A stretch of DNA of 40,553 nt. Source: Neolecta irregularis DAH-3. Lineage: Eukaryota; Ascomycota; Neolectomycetes; Neolectales; Neolectaceae. A model generated the notes under the pieces. The model saw only the letters and a program-made list of their open reading frames with translations. It had not been told where the DNA came from and made no database searches. Position numbers and translations under genes: made by a program. The stretch covers positions 1-40,553 of the forward strand of contig LXFE01002311.1 of the NCBI GenBank assembly GCA_001929475.1, given 5' to 3'. Shown one piece after another: positions 9,856-21,300 of this stretch. Numbering within the stretch: the first letter of the stretch is position 1; each line of letters opens with the position of its first letter.

Positions 9856-10950
9856 TTACTCTGTCCTGTATATTTTCGCTTGGATTGGGTTTTTGGGTTT
9901 CCGAAGTAGAAAGTAGAGCATCAATGATGTTGCTCCTGCCAGAGCGTACCTGTAAGTAAATGTTAGTTGTAAATATTGTTTTTTTTCGAACCATGTGAAT
10001 ATGTAGCTTAGATGATTATTGCTCAGATTAATCGTAGGATTACGACCTATTGGAATACCGCATTTTGCGTCCATGTCCGCTTTGAAATCATCATCTTCTA
10101 TGCATGAGATGCTACAAAATATGTTTTCTGGTACCAATGATGTTTTCCAGGTATATTGGTTTTGACATTGTTAACTCGACCATTTGGGGGACGTCTGTAA
10201 AGTAGAATTTATCTTCATGGGGTTTATTTTCCGGCGTAAAGATATTTTTTCGAGGATGTGGACGGACTAATGCATGCACGACGACCTCGTCTTCAGGCTG
10301 CAGGTTTTCAGATATGAATATATCAAGAAAAGTAAGATACCAAGCCTAATTTGCGTGATTCTTGGTCCCGGAATTTGGAAGCTATCCAACCTCGATTAAC
10401 GAGTACCTTTGATCTTGGAGACTTAGTCAAGTTTCTTGCCCGCTGTTAGATTTGATACCCATCTTGTCGTTGTAGAGGAGTAATGACATGAAACCCACCT
10501 CTGCCATCTCTCGTTCGTATTCCCACGAGCATTTCCAAATCATGGCGCCATTTACCTTTCACAAGAACCTTCCTATGATCCCAATTCTCTCGAGCGTGCT
10601 CAGGACTATCAATCAGATCAAGTGAATCGGAGATCGTGGGGAATACTCTAAATCATCCGGACATAAAATTGGCTTCATATTCAGCCTCGACGTATATTTT
10701 TCAATAAGATCACTCTTCCATCGATGTCTATAAACCTGCCAAGTCCCCAACGCCATTGAACATACAGGCATCAAAACTACCGGTGCACTTTAGTACACTT
10801 TAAATAAACTAGGAAATCGAAACCGAGTAAGAAGAGTGTAGGCGTAAACTTTGATTTTGTAACAACAATCGGTCTCGCCCATTCCAATTTTTGAGTCGCG
10901 AAAGACCTATAATTTCGACATGATTTGAAGGTGGACCGGAAAATAGTCAT
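9856..10950 (-). CDS. SHY1: Cytochrome c oxidase assembly protein SURF1/Shy1
   Basis: SURF1 is a mitochondrial inner-membrane factor needed to mature the Cox1 haem a site. The reconstructed protein begins MTIFRSTFKSCRNYRSFATQ, a good mitochondrial presequence. A hydrophobic segment (TPTLFLL then VLMPVCSMAL) continues into GTWQVYRHRWKSDLIEKY, the SURF1 signature, across a 47-nt intron. Later blocks are GFHVITPLQR, VLVNRGWIASKFR, EDEVVVHALVRP, LVPENIF and NNHLSYIFTW, ending in a second transmembrane segment (ALAGATSLMLYFLL). Two membrane spans flanking an intermembrane-space domain is the expected topology. Only 67 bp separate its start from the UBX4-like gene on the other strand, so the promoter is shared. 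Some central splice sites were not resolved. Confidence 0.88.
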
Positions 10951-11017
10951 TTTTTGGGTATCGTGATGGTTTTTTGTGGTGGCTGTGCCGACGTCTCCAC
11001 TTTTACTGCCCTCGCTG

Positions 11018-12623
11018 ATGTCCATGGACATTTGGTTTAAAGGATCTATTGAAGATGCTGTTGCCGCGTGTTTACAGCACAGTAAGCTTCTTGTAGTGTT
11101 TCTTTGCCGTACTTCGAATGTCTTTGCTCCTCAATTGATAATTCAGGTCGGAATGATGTAGATCAGGAATTTCTAGATCGGCTTTTAAACGATGAAGTAT
11201 GATGATTTGGGACATTGGTTTACGATTAGATCGCTCATCTTCTGCAACACCGAGCTATAGCTCTCAGGTTGGTTGAAGGCTCAGGGGAGTACAGTTTCTT
11301 TGACGCTCAATGTATTGCCGTTCAAAATCTAAAATGCTAAATTCTAGTCTCCATTCAATCTGTTCCTTCAATATATCTGCTCAAGTATTTCCAAAAAGTA
11401 GAAAATTGTCTAACCTGAAAAGAGGGGGCGAGGTCCGCTCTGTTTTTGCGAGTGATCTTACCATGGACCATTTCAAAGCTACGCTCGAGCTCGAGGCATC
11501 CGAGAAACCGCCTGCTGTTGACCTCATACGCTCCCTTCTCGCTGCTCAACAGTCGTTTCGCGCACCAACCGACCAGATACAACCGCCGACTTCCAATGTT
11601 CAAACCTCCGTTGAAGAATCCACGGCTTCAGAATCACAAACCCAGGACAACATACAACCAACGCAGATCTCAGAGAATGCAGAGTCACAAATGGAACAGA
11701 GAGAAGGAGTTCGTGGAACAAGGTACTAAGTAATGTTACGCACAGTTTTGCTAACACTTAGTCTCCAGGACCAACTAAATGAACGTCGCCAAAGGATCGA
11801 ATCAAACCAAACATCGCGGAAAGGGAAGCAGCCCGACAGTGGTGCACCCAACGGAGAGCCCCGTCGATCTGCCTCCCATCTAAAGTACCTTGAAGATCTG
11901 CAGACTCGACAGAAGCATGCAGCAGAAGAACGTAAAGCTATCCTTGCTCAGATCCAATCAGATAAAGAAGAGCGAGCAGCCAGAAATTGGCGAAATAAAT
12001 CGACTACAACTGAGCAACAAAATTTACAGCCTTCTCCAACCGCACGAAGACCTTGGAATTCTATTCCTGTCACTGCTTTGAATATACGGCTTATCAATGG
12101 CTCAAGTTTGAAAACTCGGATGGCAAACGAGAAAACTTTGAGTGATGTTCGAAAATATATTGACGAGGTACCCTCGTTGTATCGACGTTGCTTATTATTG
12201 AGCACCGCACAGATGGCGAAATACCCTATACTTTAGTCGAAGCACACCCAACGCGACAGTTCACTATTGCCGATGAACAGTTGACACTCCAGGAATTGGG
12301 ATTGCATCCATCCACGACATTGATATTAAAGGTAAAATTCATGTTTTGAGATCTAATTAACCAAGTCGCAGCCTGAACGATTATTTGCGGATGCATATGA
12401 TCCCACATATTATAGCTCTGGTATCCTTTCAACGGCATGGGCGTTCGTGAGTGGACTCGTTACCTCACTCTGGTGGCAAGGAACCGCTATTCGAGTTCCA
12501 GAAATCCCACAGCAGGCAGAACCTCATGTCGATTACGAGCAAGAAGAAAGGAATAGGAGCCATCCCCGAACAGTATGGGACAACGGAAACTCTATTGAGC
12601 AGGAGCCGCCTCCCCAAGACTAA
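11018..12623 (+). CDS. UBX-domain ER membrane protein, UBX4/UBXN4-like
   Basis: UBXN4-type (erasin-like) proteins recruit the Cdc48/p97 ATPase to the ER for protein degradation. The N-terminal thioredoxin-like part starts MDIWFKGSIEDAVAACLQHSKLL and, after three introns of ~35-38 nt, reads FLDRLLNDEIAHLL, AIALRLVEGSGEYSFF and SVPSIYLLK. A low-complexity linker and a charged coiled coil (KYLEDLQTRQKHAAEERKAI) follow. The UBX domain spans IPVTALNIRLINGSSLKTRM to LQELGLHPSTTLILK, with HPTRQF at the strand that normally carries the p97-binding FPR turn. A C-terminal hydrophobic patch (SGILSTAWAFVSGLVTSLWW) fits a membrane hairpin. A second in-frame ATG lies two codons downstream. The stop is 38 bp from the convergent SHQ1 stop. 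Confidence 0.85.
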
Positions 12624-12661
12624 TTGTTGTTGTTTTAGGATTCATCATGAGATATTTATAT

Positions 12662-14254
12662 TCATGATGTTTCTCTAGGTAAATCATTTGCAAGACTTTC
12701 AACCTCTTCCAATTCCCATCCTATGTCTCTCTTCTCCAACTTGAAGGCATGTATCTCATGTGCTAAACTTCGAATTACATTTTCACTGATCAGTCAGTCT
12801 AAGAGTATGGCATGAACTATACCTTGAACTTTGTATCCACACACAGTAATCATCAATTATGGCGCGGTTGTAGATGTAGCAAGTATCATGCCAGGCAAAT
12901 CTTTCTCGAATCACGAGTAATATCCGCAAGAGAGTTCGTTTTCCAAGACGAAAGCTACAATACACATCTTGCCAAACTTTCTCAATTAATTCCCAGTGTC
13001 TATACAACGGATAAGCCAATGCCCTCCGCGTGCAGGCATAGATGACGTCGGCCAACGTGGAAAAATATGAATCTAAACACGAAATTGTAGGCGAGAGTTT
13101 TCCTATAGTCCATGTTGATTCTGAGGTTGGTTCTCCGTGAGTGGTTCGAGAGTCATAGCAGTATCCAAATATCAAAGGAATCAGACATAGGTAAGTCCCC
13201 TTGAGATTGTCGATCAGGTCTAGTTTTTTAATTTGTGAATGCAAGGACACAAACATTCTTTCCGGGGTAACTTCATTAATTCGTCTTTTTCTTTTTCTGT
13301 GAATTCTATCCGAGGTAATTCTTCCTTGTTGTCTTGGGAAACATCAAGATATATGTCATGTTACACGGGGATATACCATCTTCTTGGAACTTGTGATCTT
13401 TCTGCCAGGCTCTAAGCTCTAACCATGGTTTTGATTTGCACTTGATATATTCCTTTATATCATCCGAGCTGACAAAGTCTGCAAGATAATACTCTTGGTC
13501 AAATTTTTTATCCTCCTTCTCCTTTCGTTCTAGACTCCGACTTTCGATTGTGCTTTGTTCCACAGAATCAATCTCGTTGATTTCATTTCCAGAAAGGACA
13601 TTTTGTGTAAATAATCCAGAGTACTGATAATTGAATCCATATCGTGCTGACAACTGGAGGTTCTGGGAAGGGTTAGAGAATAAAGAGGGGAGATACAAGC
13701 TTCCAACTCTTCAGTTTCGTCTGGAACGGCCCATTGAAAGTCCAAAATGTCAGCCGTTTCGGAAACCAAGATGGGCCGTACTCGCATCTCCGGGAACAGG
13801 TTCTCTATAAATATCCGTCCCTTCTTTTGTGGTTTGCGTGTTGATATCCCCCACAACCTCGATAAGTGGTTTGGACTTTTGCGGTTGTGTCTGTTGAGGG
13901 GTTTCCTTCCGAACGAGCAAGCGAGAAGTCAAATCCAAGTCGGCGAAATGTTCGCCTTTAGTTTCTTTTGCGAGTTTCACAATAATGAGGCCCAACGAGA
14001 TATCACAAGACGCGTGTGACCTTTCATCTTCGATCACCCTGCCGGGAAGGGTAAGACTTTAACCAAATTAGATCCCAGGGTTATCCCGAAATTAAGTTTG
14101 AAGCACAGTACCGTAAGTAATATGGACTCAGACTGAAGAGGAACAAATCTCCTTCAGCGTGTATTTCCACATCCTGCACCTTAATATTAAGCGCTTTGAT
14201 ATCGATATATAAAAATTCTTCGTCTTGTCGAAGATCGAATCGTGGGGTGATCAT
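12662..14254 (-). CDS. SHQ1: H/ACA snoRNP assembly chaperone SHQ1
   Basis: SHQ1 binds the pseudouridine synthase Cbf5/dyskerin before it joins H/ACA RNA, acting as an RNA mimic. The N-terminal CS domain is complete: MITPRFDLRQDEEFLYIDIKA, VQDVEIHAEGDLFLFSLSPYYLR, then after a ~55-nt intron LTLPGRVIEDERSHASCD and KGEHFADLDL. The SHQ1-specific domain follows: YGFNYQYSGLFTQN, DKKFDQEYYLADF, then FGYCYDSRTTHGEPTSESTW, RRALAYPLYRHW and LDDFCVWIQ-like IDDYCVWIQ. The last exon, after a ~37-nt intron, gives VIRSLAHEIHAFKLEK. Ends are supported on both sides by family conservation. Its start codon is 111 bp from the CIA30 start on the opposite strand. Confidence 0.92.
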
Positions 14255-14365
14255 TTTGTTTGTGGTGAGATTTTGCAGAAAAGGAAATAATACACTGTCG
14301 TCATTGTTCAGAATATTTTTCTATAAAGCGATCAACCCGCCAATCAATTGTTTTGAACTGCAGAC

Positions 14366-15173
14366 ATGGCAGCGGGCTTTTTTAAAAGAAGCGCCAATGT
14401 ATTTATGGAGAAGGCCCGTCAGGGTAACATTCATTTTTCGGAAAAGATTATTTATTCATTTACAGCGATTCGCATGGATGAGTTCTATAGATGGGATCGC
14501 GAGCTTCTAATAATGGATTTGATGTCAGCGGAGAGCGTGAAGAATCTCGCACTTGGCTGTGATAGAGATATTGGAGGCTTAAGCACCATTTCAGTTGATT
14601 GGGATCCAAACGAACAAGCGGCCCATTTCCAGGGTGACCTGTCGCTAGAGATACCAAACGGTTCACCTCTTAAGCGCTCTGGTTATTCGGCGCTCCGTAC
14701 ACTGCCTCCCAAACCGTCAATTTTTGGGATACCGTACTGGGACACCGTACGATTCAGATATCTAGGACTTCGGGTGAAGAGTGACGATCGTAATTATTTT
14801 GTTAATATACAAGCGGAATCTGGCCCGGCATCAGATCTCTATCAACACAGGCTTTTCTCCCGTAAACCTGGTCAATGGGAGACCGTATTGGTAAGTGGCA
14901 GGTCATACTGGCTCCTCACAGTTAGATACCGTTCAAGGATTTTGTATTAACTAATAATGGGGTCATTGAAGAAGAGCAAGTATCAATGGATCGAATGAAG
15001 GTTGGAACTGTGGGTATATCCCTCTTAGAAAGAAAGCCTGGGCCGTACAGTCTCCATATCCAGTGGATCAAAGTAATCATTTTTTCTGTACAAGCTTCTA
15101 ATCTACTCACCAGGCTGTAAACACCGATGATACCCACGGTGATATGTCAAAGCGGCAAGCGGGTCTGGCTTAA
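14366..15173 (+). CDS. Complex I assembly factor CIA30 (NDUFAF1-like)
   Basis: CIA30 proteins help assemble the membrane arm of respiratory complex I in mitochondria. The protein begins MAAGFFKRSANVFMEKARQG. The CIA30 fold contains DRDIGGLSTISVDWDPNEQAAHFQGDL, SGYSALRTLPP and FGIPYWDTVRFRYLGLRVKSDD, then VNIQAESG and RKPGQWETVL. A 35-nt intron is phased exactly before IPFKDFVLTNNG, where the acceptor is TTAG rather than the nearer CAG. A second intron of ~41 nt follows LHIQWIK. At about 240 residues it is near the usual size. Its presence implies a functional complex I in this fungus. Confidence 0.9.
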
Positions 15174-15312
15174 AGAACCTGGGGTTCACTGGCGTCCTAT
15201 TTTTGCCATTTTTCTTACTATACTTTTGTAAAAGACTGTCATTCATAGTAAAGAAATATATTATCCCAACCTCAAGTACTACAATTAACGTTTGAAAAAA
15301 AGATTACAGGAC

Positions 15313-16690
15313 CTAATCCTGTTTGACCAACTCCATAAATCTTTCCGCAGACTGAGATACATTCATAGTATGCACAGTCCTACCGGACGCAGCCATCTGG
15401 CTTTTCGCAACAATCAGCCTTCGCAAGGTGGTATTATTTGGCGTTGCAACATTTAGCTGTTTCCCCAGACTTTCAATATAACCGTTAATATACTCAATTT
15501 CGGTGCTTCTGCGTCTTTGTATGTCCTGTAACATCGAACTCTTGTTGGATGCAGTGGCCCTTGCGATGTTGCTTACCTTTCTCAAAAGACCACCTTTTGT
15601 AAACCGGTCATCGCTTTCCAGAGACTGGATAATAGGGATATTAGAAAAGACATTAGCACATTCGAATATAACGCTTTCCAGTAACTTGCGGATGTGTAGC
15701 GCCAGTATATCGCCATTGAGGCATTCGAAGATAGCGGTCAGAGGATTTATAGCGCAATTTATTGCTAGTTTCTCTAGTTGAGCGAGTACAATTTCTGAAA
15801 ATGCTACCGAGGAGCACGATAACGAAGGTGCAGCATGCAGTAATCGTAGGATTTCGGCGGTTGATTCGGTATGTGGATTCCTTTCCAGAATCTCGGGCGT
15901 ACATGCCTCGTGAGGGCTGATAAAATTGTCCGGGTATAAAGGATGTGGAACAAGCCCGAGGAGAATTGTCCCTACGCCGGCATGAACAACACTGAATGGT
16001 TTCTCAGAGAAACATCCGTGTGTGTTGACACCCAGGAGGATATTGGGACGCCGTGTAGGATCGGGAAATAGAGAACGCTGCATTTGCTCGAGAATTCCCA
16101 TTCCGTTCTGCAAAAGCACCAAGGTGCTATCTCGGTTCATTCGCTGATGGACATAACTTAGGGCTGAAGTAGCATCGCAAGCTTTCGTCGTCACGATGCA
16201 GTTACTGATCAGAGACATGTCGATTCCTCCATAAGTTTCCATCCGCAGCTCTCGTGCACGATAGAATTCCGCTTTATAGCCGTCGCTGTGGGTTGCTACA
16301 TTCTCTCTTTTGACAGTAATCTCCCCGTTCCGTGCCATGAATTCATCTACCTGCCGCCTTCGGTGAAATTTGAGAGTGACAACAGGTGGATCCGGCAAAG
16401 TGCGCAATGCGTGGGCCACGAAGCATCCTGCTGTTGAGAAATATATTCTTCGCAGGGCATGTACCTATATTTCCGATACCAAGAAGGTGGATTCTAGCTG
16501 ACATTTCATGGCGAGCAAATGACTGTGGATGTCGATTTGAACACAAAAGGTTGGATATATTTGGGATATCTGTATCTGAGTGGAGTTCGGGGTAAAAGCG
16601 ATCTGTTTTCGTGCAGGTTGAGTTGTCGTGGTGTTGTGGCCGAAATGGGTGTATGGAGGCGATTCGATAAAAATTGAAGAGTTCAGCCAT
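15313..16690 (-). CDS. 2-dehydropantoate 2-reductase (ketopantoate reductase)
   Basis: This NADPH-dependent enzyme reduces ketopantoate to pantoate in the pathway to pantothenate and coenzyme A. The Rossmann entry is split by a ~34-nt intron: HLLGIGNIG joins to GCFVAHALRTLP, giving the glycine-rich GxGxxG nucleotide motif. Later blocks are ISNCIVTTKACDATSAL, STLVLLQNGMGILEQM, NILLGVNTHGCF and GVGTILLG of the N-terminal domain. The helical C-terminal domain has LEKLAINCAINPLTAIFECLNGDI, carrying the catalytic-type Lys, and SSMLQDIQRRRSTEIEYINGYI. The first ~60 residues before the Rossmann fold are an unconserved extension that could be a targeting sequence; a start at the inner ATG (MSARIHLLG) is possible. 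Only 46 bp separate its start from C1D on the other strand. Confidence 0.9.
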
Positions 16691-16736
16691 TATTCACACA
16701 CCTCCCTCCCCATTGCCGTCATAGAATCTTGTAGCA

Positions 16737-17353
16737 ATGGATCCCGAAGACGTTTCTCATTTATCTGATCAGGTTCAAATTGACTTGGAAAAACTAGAAA
16801 AGATCATGGCAGAATTTGATATGGGCCCAGATTCATGTTCTTTGGCTGAACGCACATCCAAACTTCCTCTGTTGGATCGCGCACAGTTCTATATCACTTT
16901 GTCCTATGCTATCCTGTCAACATTGTTCTGTACGATACATTTCTCGCAAATTCGTATTAATCGGAAGCTTCTCTTAAATTACAGGGCGTGGATACCTCGT
17001 CTCATCCCATTTTGAAAGAACTCGATCGTGTAAAGATGTATTCCAAAAAGATAAAAAATATAGAAGAACTCACTGCCGGGCGTGAGATCCATTTACTGTC
17101 CATTTAATAGCTAGGTACTCTTAAAGTCGACCAAGAAGCTGCTGGACGGTTTCTCAAGGCAGCGTTAGTGGGCAACCAGGACAAAGAACCAAAAAGGGGC
17201 ATCCATACGCGATTTGGAGAGGACCCAGCAATAAATAAGCCTGAAAGATCTGATGCTGAGGAGCCGACTCAGAAGAAGAAGAAGAGAAAACAAAGTAAAG
17301 GTGGCAATTCTACAAAGACCAAGACAAAACACAAGCAGAAGGAAGATGAATGA
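16737..17353 (+). CDS. Exosome cofactor C1D/Lrp1 (Rrp47), Sas10/C1D family
   Basis: C1D/Rrp47 stabilises Rrp6 in the nuclear exosome and helps 3' trimming of 5.8S rRNA, snRNAs and snoRNAs. The C1D helical domain runs from VQIDLEKLEKIMAEF through LLDRAQFYITLSYAILSTLF. A 38-nt intron with an AAG acceptor joins this to SSLKLQGVDTSSHPILKELDRVKMYSKKI, the family core. A second short intron precedes LKVDQEAAGRFLKAAL. The C terminus is a strongly basic Lys-rich tail (QKKKKRKQSK), typical for RNA binding and nuclear localisation. The total of about 160 residues is normal. Confidence 0.88.
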
Positions 17354-17498
17354 CTTCTAGGCATTAACAGGCTATTGGCGTACTTTGAACAAGCTTTGGG
17401 ATACACAGATGTATATAATGATATCGAACCAGAATTAGTGTTCTGAGTGGAGAATCCTTTCCAATTCTTCCATCCAATTACAAAACCCAACTTCCACC

Positions 17499-18077
17499 AT
17501 GCCTGTGCCGCCTGCTCCTGTTTATTGCCTCTAACGGAATAGCGACAAAGATCATCCGGTAGCCGATCCTCAGGCAATCGACGTTCGAGTTCTTCTCGTT
17601 CTGCCCCAAGTCGATCCGCCTCGACTACTTCTGCCCCGCGAAAAAATGCCCAGCCGCCCGCTGTACAACCGCAAGCCCCTCCGCCAGCTGTCCAGAATCC
17701 AGGAAATGGAGGAGGTTTATTGGCAAACATTGCCTCCACCGCTGCAGGAGTATAATTATTTCGAAACCTGACTCGGCGACTGACTTCACCCCAGGTTGCT
17801 CTCGGTCACACAATGGCCAATGCCGTCACCGGGTTTTTTGGGGGAAACAGCGAAGCGCCTGTCGAGGAGATCGCCTCGCCTGTCGCTCCTCAGCAGCAGC
17901 AGGCGCGGGCAAACGGTGCCTGTGATGCAGATGCTCAAGCTTTTGCGCGATGCATCTCTGAAAATCCAGGAAACACTCAATCATGCAACTGGTACATGGA
18001 ACAGTTCAACGTATTGTCAATGCCTCGACCTGTTGCTGATATTGCAGCTCTGCCAGAAGAACGCCAATATGTACTAA
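17499..18077 (+). CDS. Twin CX9C protein, CHCHD2/Mix17 family
   Basis: CHCHD2/Mix17 proteins enter the mitochondrial intermembrane space through Mia40 and affect respiration. Exon 1 is only ATGCC T (two codons) before a 38-nt intron. The Ser/Arg-rich N terminus (RQRSSGSRSS) is followed by a Pro-rich stretch and the conserved glycine-rich helix LLANIASTAAGVALGHTMANAVTGFFGG, split by a second intron. The CHCH domain has CDADAQAFARC and CNWYMEQFNLC, both with nine residues between cysteines. The second CX9C forms only if a 37-nt intron after EQFN is removed; retention gives a longer tail ending at 18106 without the fourth cysteine. The spliced form is the conserved one. Confidence 0.88.
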
Positions 18078-18320
18078 TCACTGGAAGAGGACCAGCCTTG
18101 TTATGAACAATAACTAAAGATGCTCTCATCTTTAATACTATGAAATTCATGACATACCCTTCCATTATTATATGCTAGTCTATGCCTTGCAATACAAATG
18201 CCGCTACATTCGAGTCCTGTCCTATTATAACGACCCAAAGTTGAAGAATTAATGATGATAACTCCGGCTTTCCCAAACCATGAACATGCAAAGAAAAAAC
18301 AAAAAACAAAAAGTAAAGAG

Positions 18321-21300
18321 TTACTTTTTTTCCTGAATGGCTGTTGTAATATTGATATACGACGATCCAGCGCTTGCAAGAGCCATTTTATGAGGATGAA
18401 ATGCAAGTGCAGAAACATTAGTGTTTCCATGAGGTAAAAAACCACTGTATTGTGAAAAGGTCGATAGGCACGACCCCGTCATATTCCATACTTTGACGAT
18501 ATGGTTGAGTGTTCCGCTAGATATCAACAAAATTGTGGCAAAAGCGTGTTTACGTTGCCATCACTGGTGCATGCTCATGTACCGCAAAAGACTTGAGAGT
18601 CTTGTGCGCATTGATTACACGAAGGGATTTGCTGTTGCGTATATCCCACAGTCGTATGTCGCCATCAACACTGTATTTGAGCGAGGAGTTATACGTCGTC
18701 ATCTTACCAGGCTGATGCAAGTTCCCTATTCCCTCCTCTTTGAAGATGAACCTTTGAGACCCAGGATTTATGTTCTTTCCAGGATCTAACCATAGAATCC
18801 CGAGGTTTATTTCGCTTGTCATAGACTCGAACAGCACCATCCCCGAAGCCGGCCACGAAGACGTTACCAGCGACTTGATCAGATGAAATTGAAGTAACAC
18901 AGGATCCAGAACGTGCAGGTATGTCCTAAAGATCAGTTTGGGAATTGCCATGTATATACATAGGCGCAGATTTCCCCTGGAGCATCCCAAACACGAATGA
19001 CCTTAACATCACCCCCTACGAGCAATGTTCCACGGCCTTGTTGCCATTCTGTAACAAGTCCACTTCCTCGATGATCAGATTTTACAAGGTCGGTTAAAGC
19101 TCTCCATGCTGACACGGGTTCGACTTCGTCATTCCAATAATTACGATATACCCTAATGATGCCGTCGCCTAATGTTAATGTAAACCCCTAAGAGCGGGCA
19201 TCCAAACCAGTTCCAAGCATCAATAAAGCGACATCATCTTCGTTGATGAATTTGATATCCGTGATTCTACTATCCGTAGGATTTCCTTTGTAAAACTTGT
19301 TTAATCTAATGCCATGTTCCCAGTCCCAGACACTATCAGAATAAGATCAGATAGTGTTATAGGTGTATACGCCACGCTGTCTCTATCGTCAGTGCAGACC
19401 AAATGTGATTCGTATTGGTGGAACAGGAGATGCTTGGCATTTGTTTCATTATTAAAGTATAACAACTGTATATTCCAAGGACTTGAACCTGGATATCAGT
19501 ATGTGAGTTACATGGATTTAATACCTGCAAGTTCTTTCAAAGGCTGTGTATCATAAATTATTTTCTCGTTTCGATTCCTCCGCCATAACCTTTGATTATA
19601 GTCTACACTTCCAGGTTCATCCGACTCTAACGCCTTGAAATTTAGAAATACATTGTAAATAAGCCATACTCTCATTTGAGGTTCCATGAAATATTCTTTG
19701 CTCCAGTCATAATAAGCGCCCTTTAATGGAATTTTTGAATCCGGACGACTATGCAAGGGATGGAAGTATTTTGGCATAGGCTGGACAGGCGAAGATAAAT
19801 AGATTTTAGGGGTGGAGAGCGATTCAGTATCCGAAGGTGCTTTATCGTGAACTGATCCTGGTCCGGAAGGAAGATCAGAATATCCAATTGCAAGATTTTT
19901 TAGAGAAACAGCAGAACGCTTGAGAGTATTGGCTAATCGGGAAGTTGCAACTCCGTACCTCAGAGTCGATTCTTCACTAACGCTGGTATGCGAACGAGGG
20001 GACTGACGAATGTCGTAAGAACTAGTCGCCCGTGAAGCAAGACCAGGACGTTGCTGACTTGGGGGTTTCGCGACATCTTGAATAATAGTCCAAAGACTCT
20101 CGGACAGTGAAGACTTTGTGAGATCCTCCATGATCAAGTCAACGACAACCTGGGCCATTTGGGCAATTTCCGGTTGAGGGTCAACAGCCAGGATTAACAT
20201 CAACTTCCACACAGCTGCAAAGATAGTTCCTCTACTCAACATTCCGATGAAGACGTCGTTTCGGTTTTGAGAATCGTTGATAACTTGTTGTTCTTCAAGA
20301 ACCTCGAGTGCAGTGACAAGGAATTTATCTTGATATCTCGAGATAAACGCCGACATGAATATCACGACTTCCTTTCGAACCATACAAGAACCATCGGAAG
20401 CCACCGCGAGCATCGCAGAGCCCAAGTATTGCTCAATGGCAGTAACTTGTTCCGAGATATCTGTTGCCCCAAGGAATGTAGTCAATGCAACCACAGAGGC
20501 GCAACGGACTTCAGGTACTGGATCTTCCAATACTGGACATAAAATTTCGTGAAAAGTCTCTGATATAGCAGCCATTTTCGCATCGTCGTTATCCTTCCAA
20601 AGTTCTGACAAACAAAGACAACTCCATTGTCGTAATAATGGATCTCCATCCTGCAGATTTCGCAAACAAGCCGCAAGCACAGAACAGGGTCGCAGACAGG
20701 CTGCTTGGGCTTCTTTGGATCCGCGGCAGAAAACGCTAAGAATGAAAGCACACATGGCCTTATGACTTGGAATGTTTTCCTCCGGTATGACACCACGTAG
20801 AGTATCGTTATCAGAAGGCAGAATGTTTGAGAAGTACGTATACCCATCGTCTTTAAGTAAGTCACTCTGACACGATCCATCCACAGCTAAAATTCTTGCC
20901 CAGATGAATATAAGAACGGGTTTTAGGTCTGGAACGGGGGATTGAAGCAACTTGAGCACATAAGGAAATATGCCGATCGACAATGCAAGATCGACAGCCC
21001 ATGGACCAAGGTCAAGGAATCGGCTCAAGAGAAACAACGCAGAGAAACGATGTACCTGTGACAGTAGGACCTGAAGAACAATCGGTAATTGATCTGGTGG
21101 CTTCCTAGACTTTGCGCCTTGATCAAGCCATATCCGGAACGCATTCAACTGCTCTGAAAAAAAGGTACTGTGTTGATATTCGTAGGGTTCGCCAGTTTTT
21201 TCAGCCTCAATCATCTTTGGTAGTTGAGCCAGACATGCATCAATAGCTAAATCCCAAGCATCCCACATAGAATGATTATAGGTAGGTGGTAATGGAGGTT

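Noticed and set aside
9704-9994. Minus-strand 96-codon frame over the CENP-T end
   Set aside because: Antisense shadow of the histone-fold exons combined with SURF1 intron sequence.
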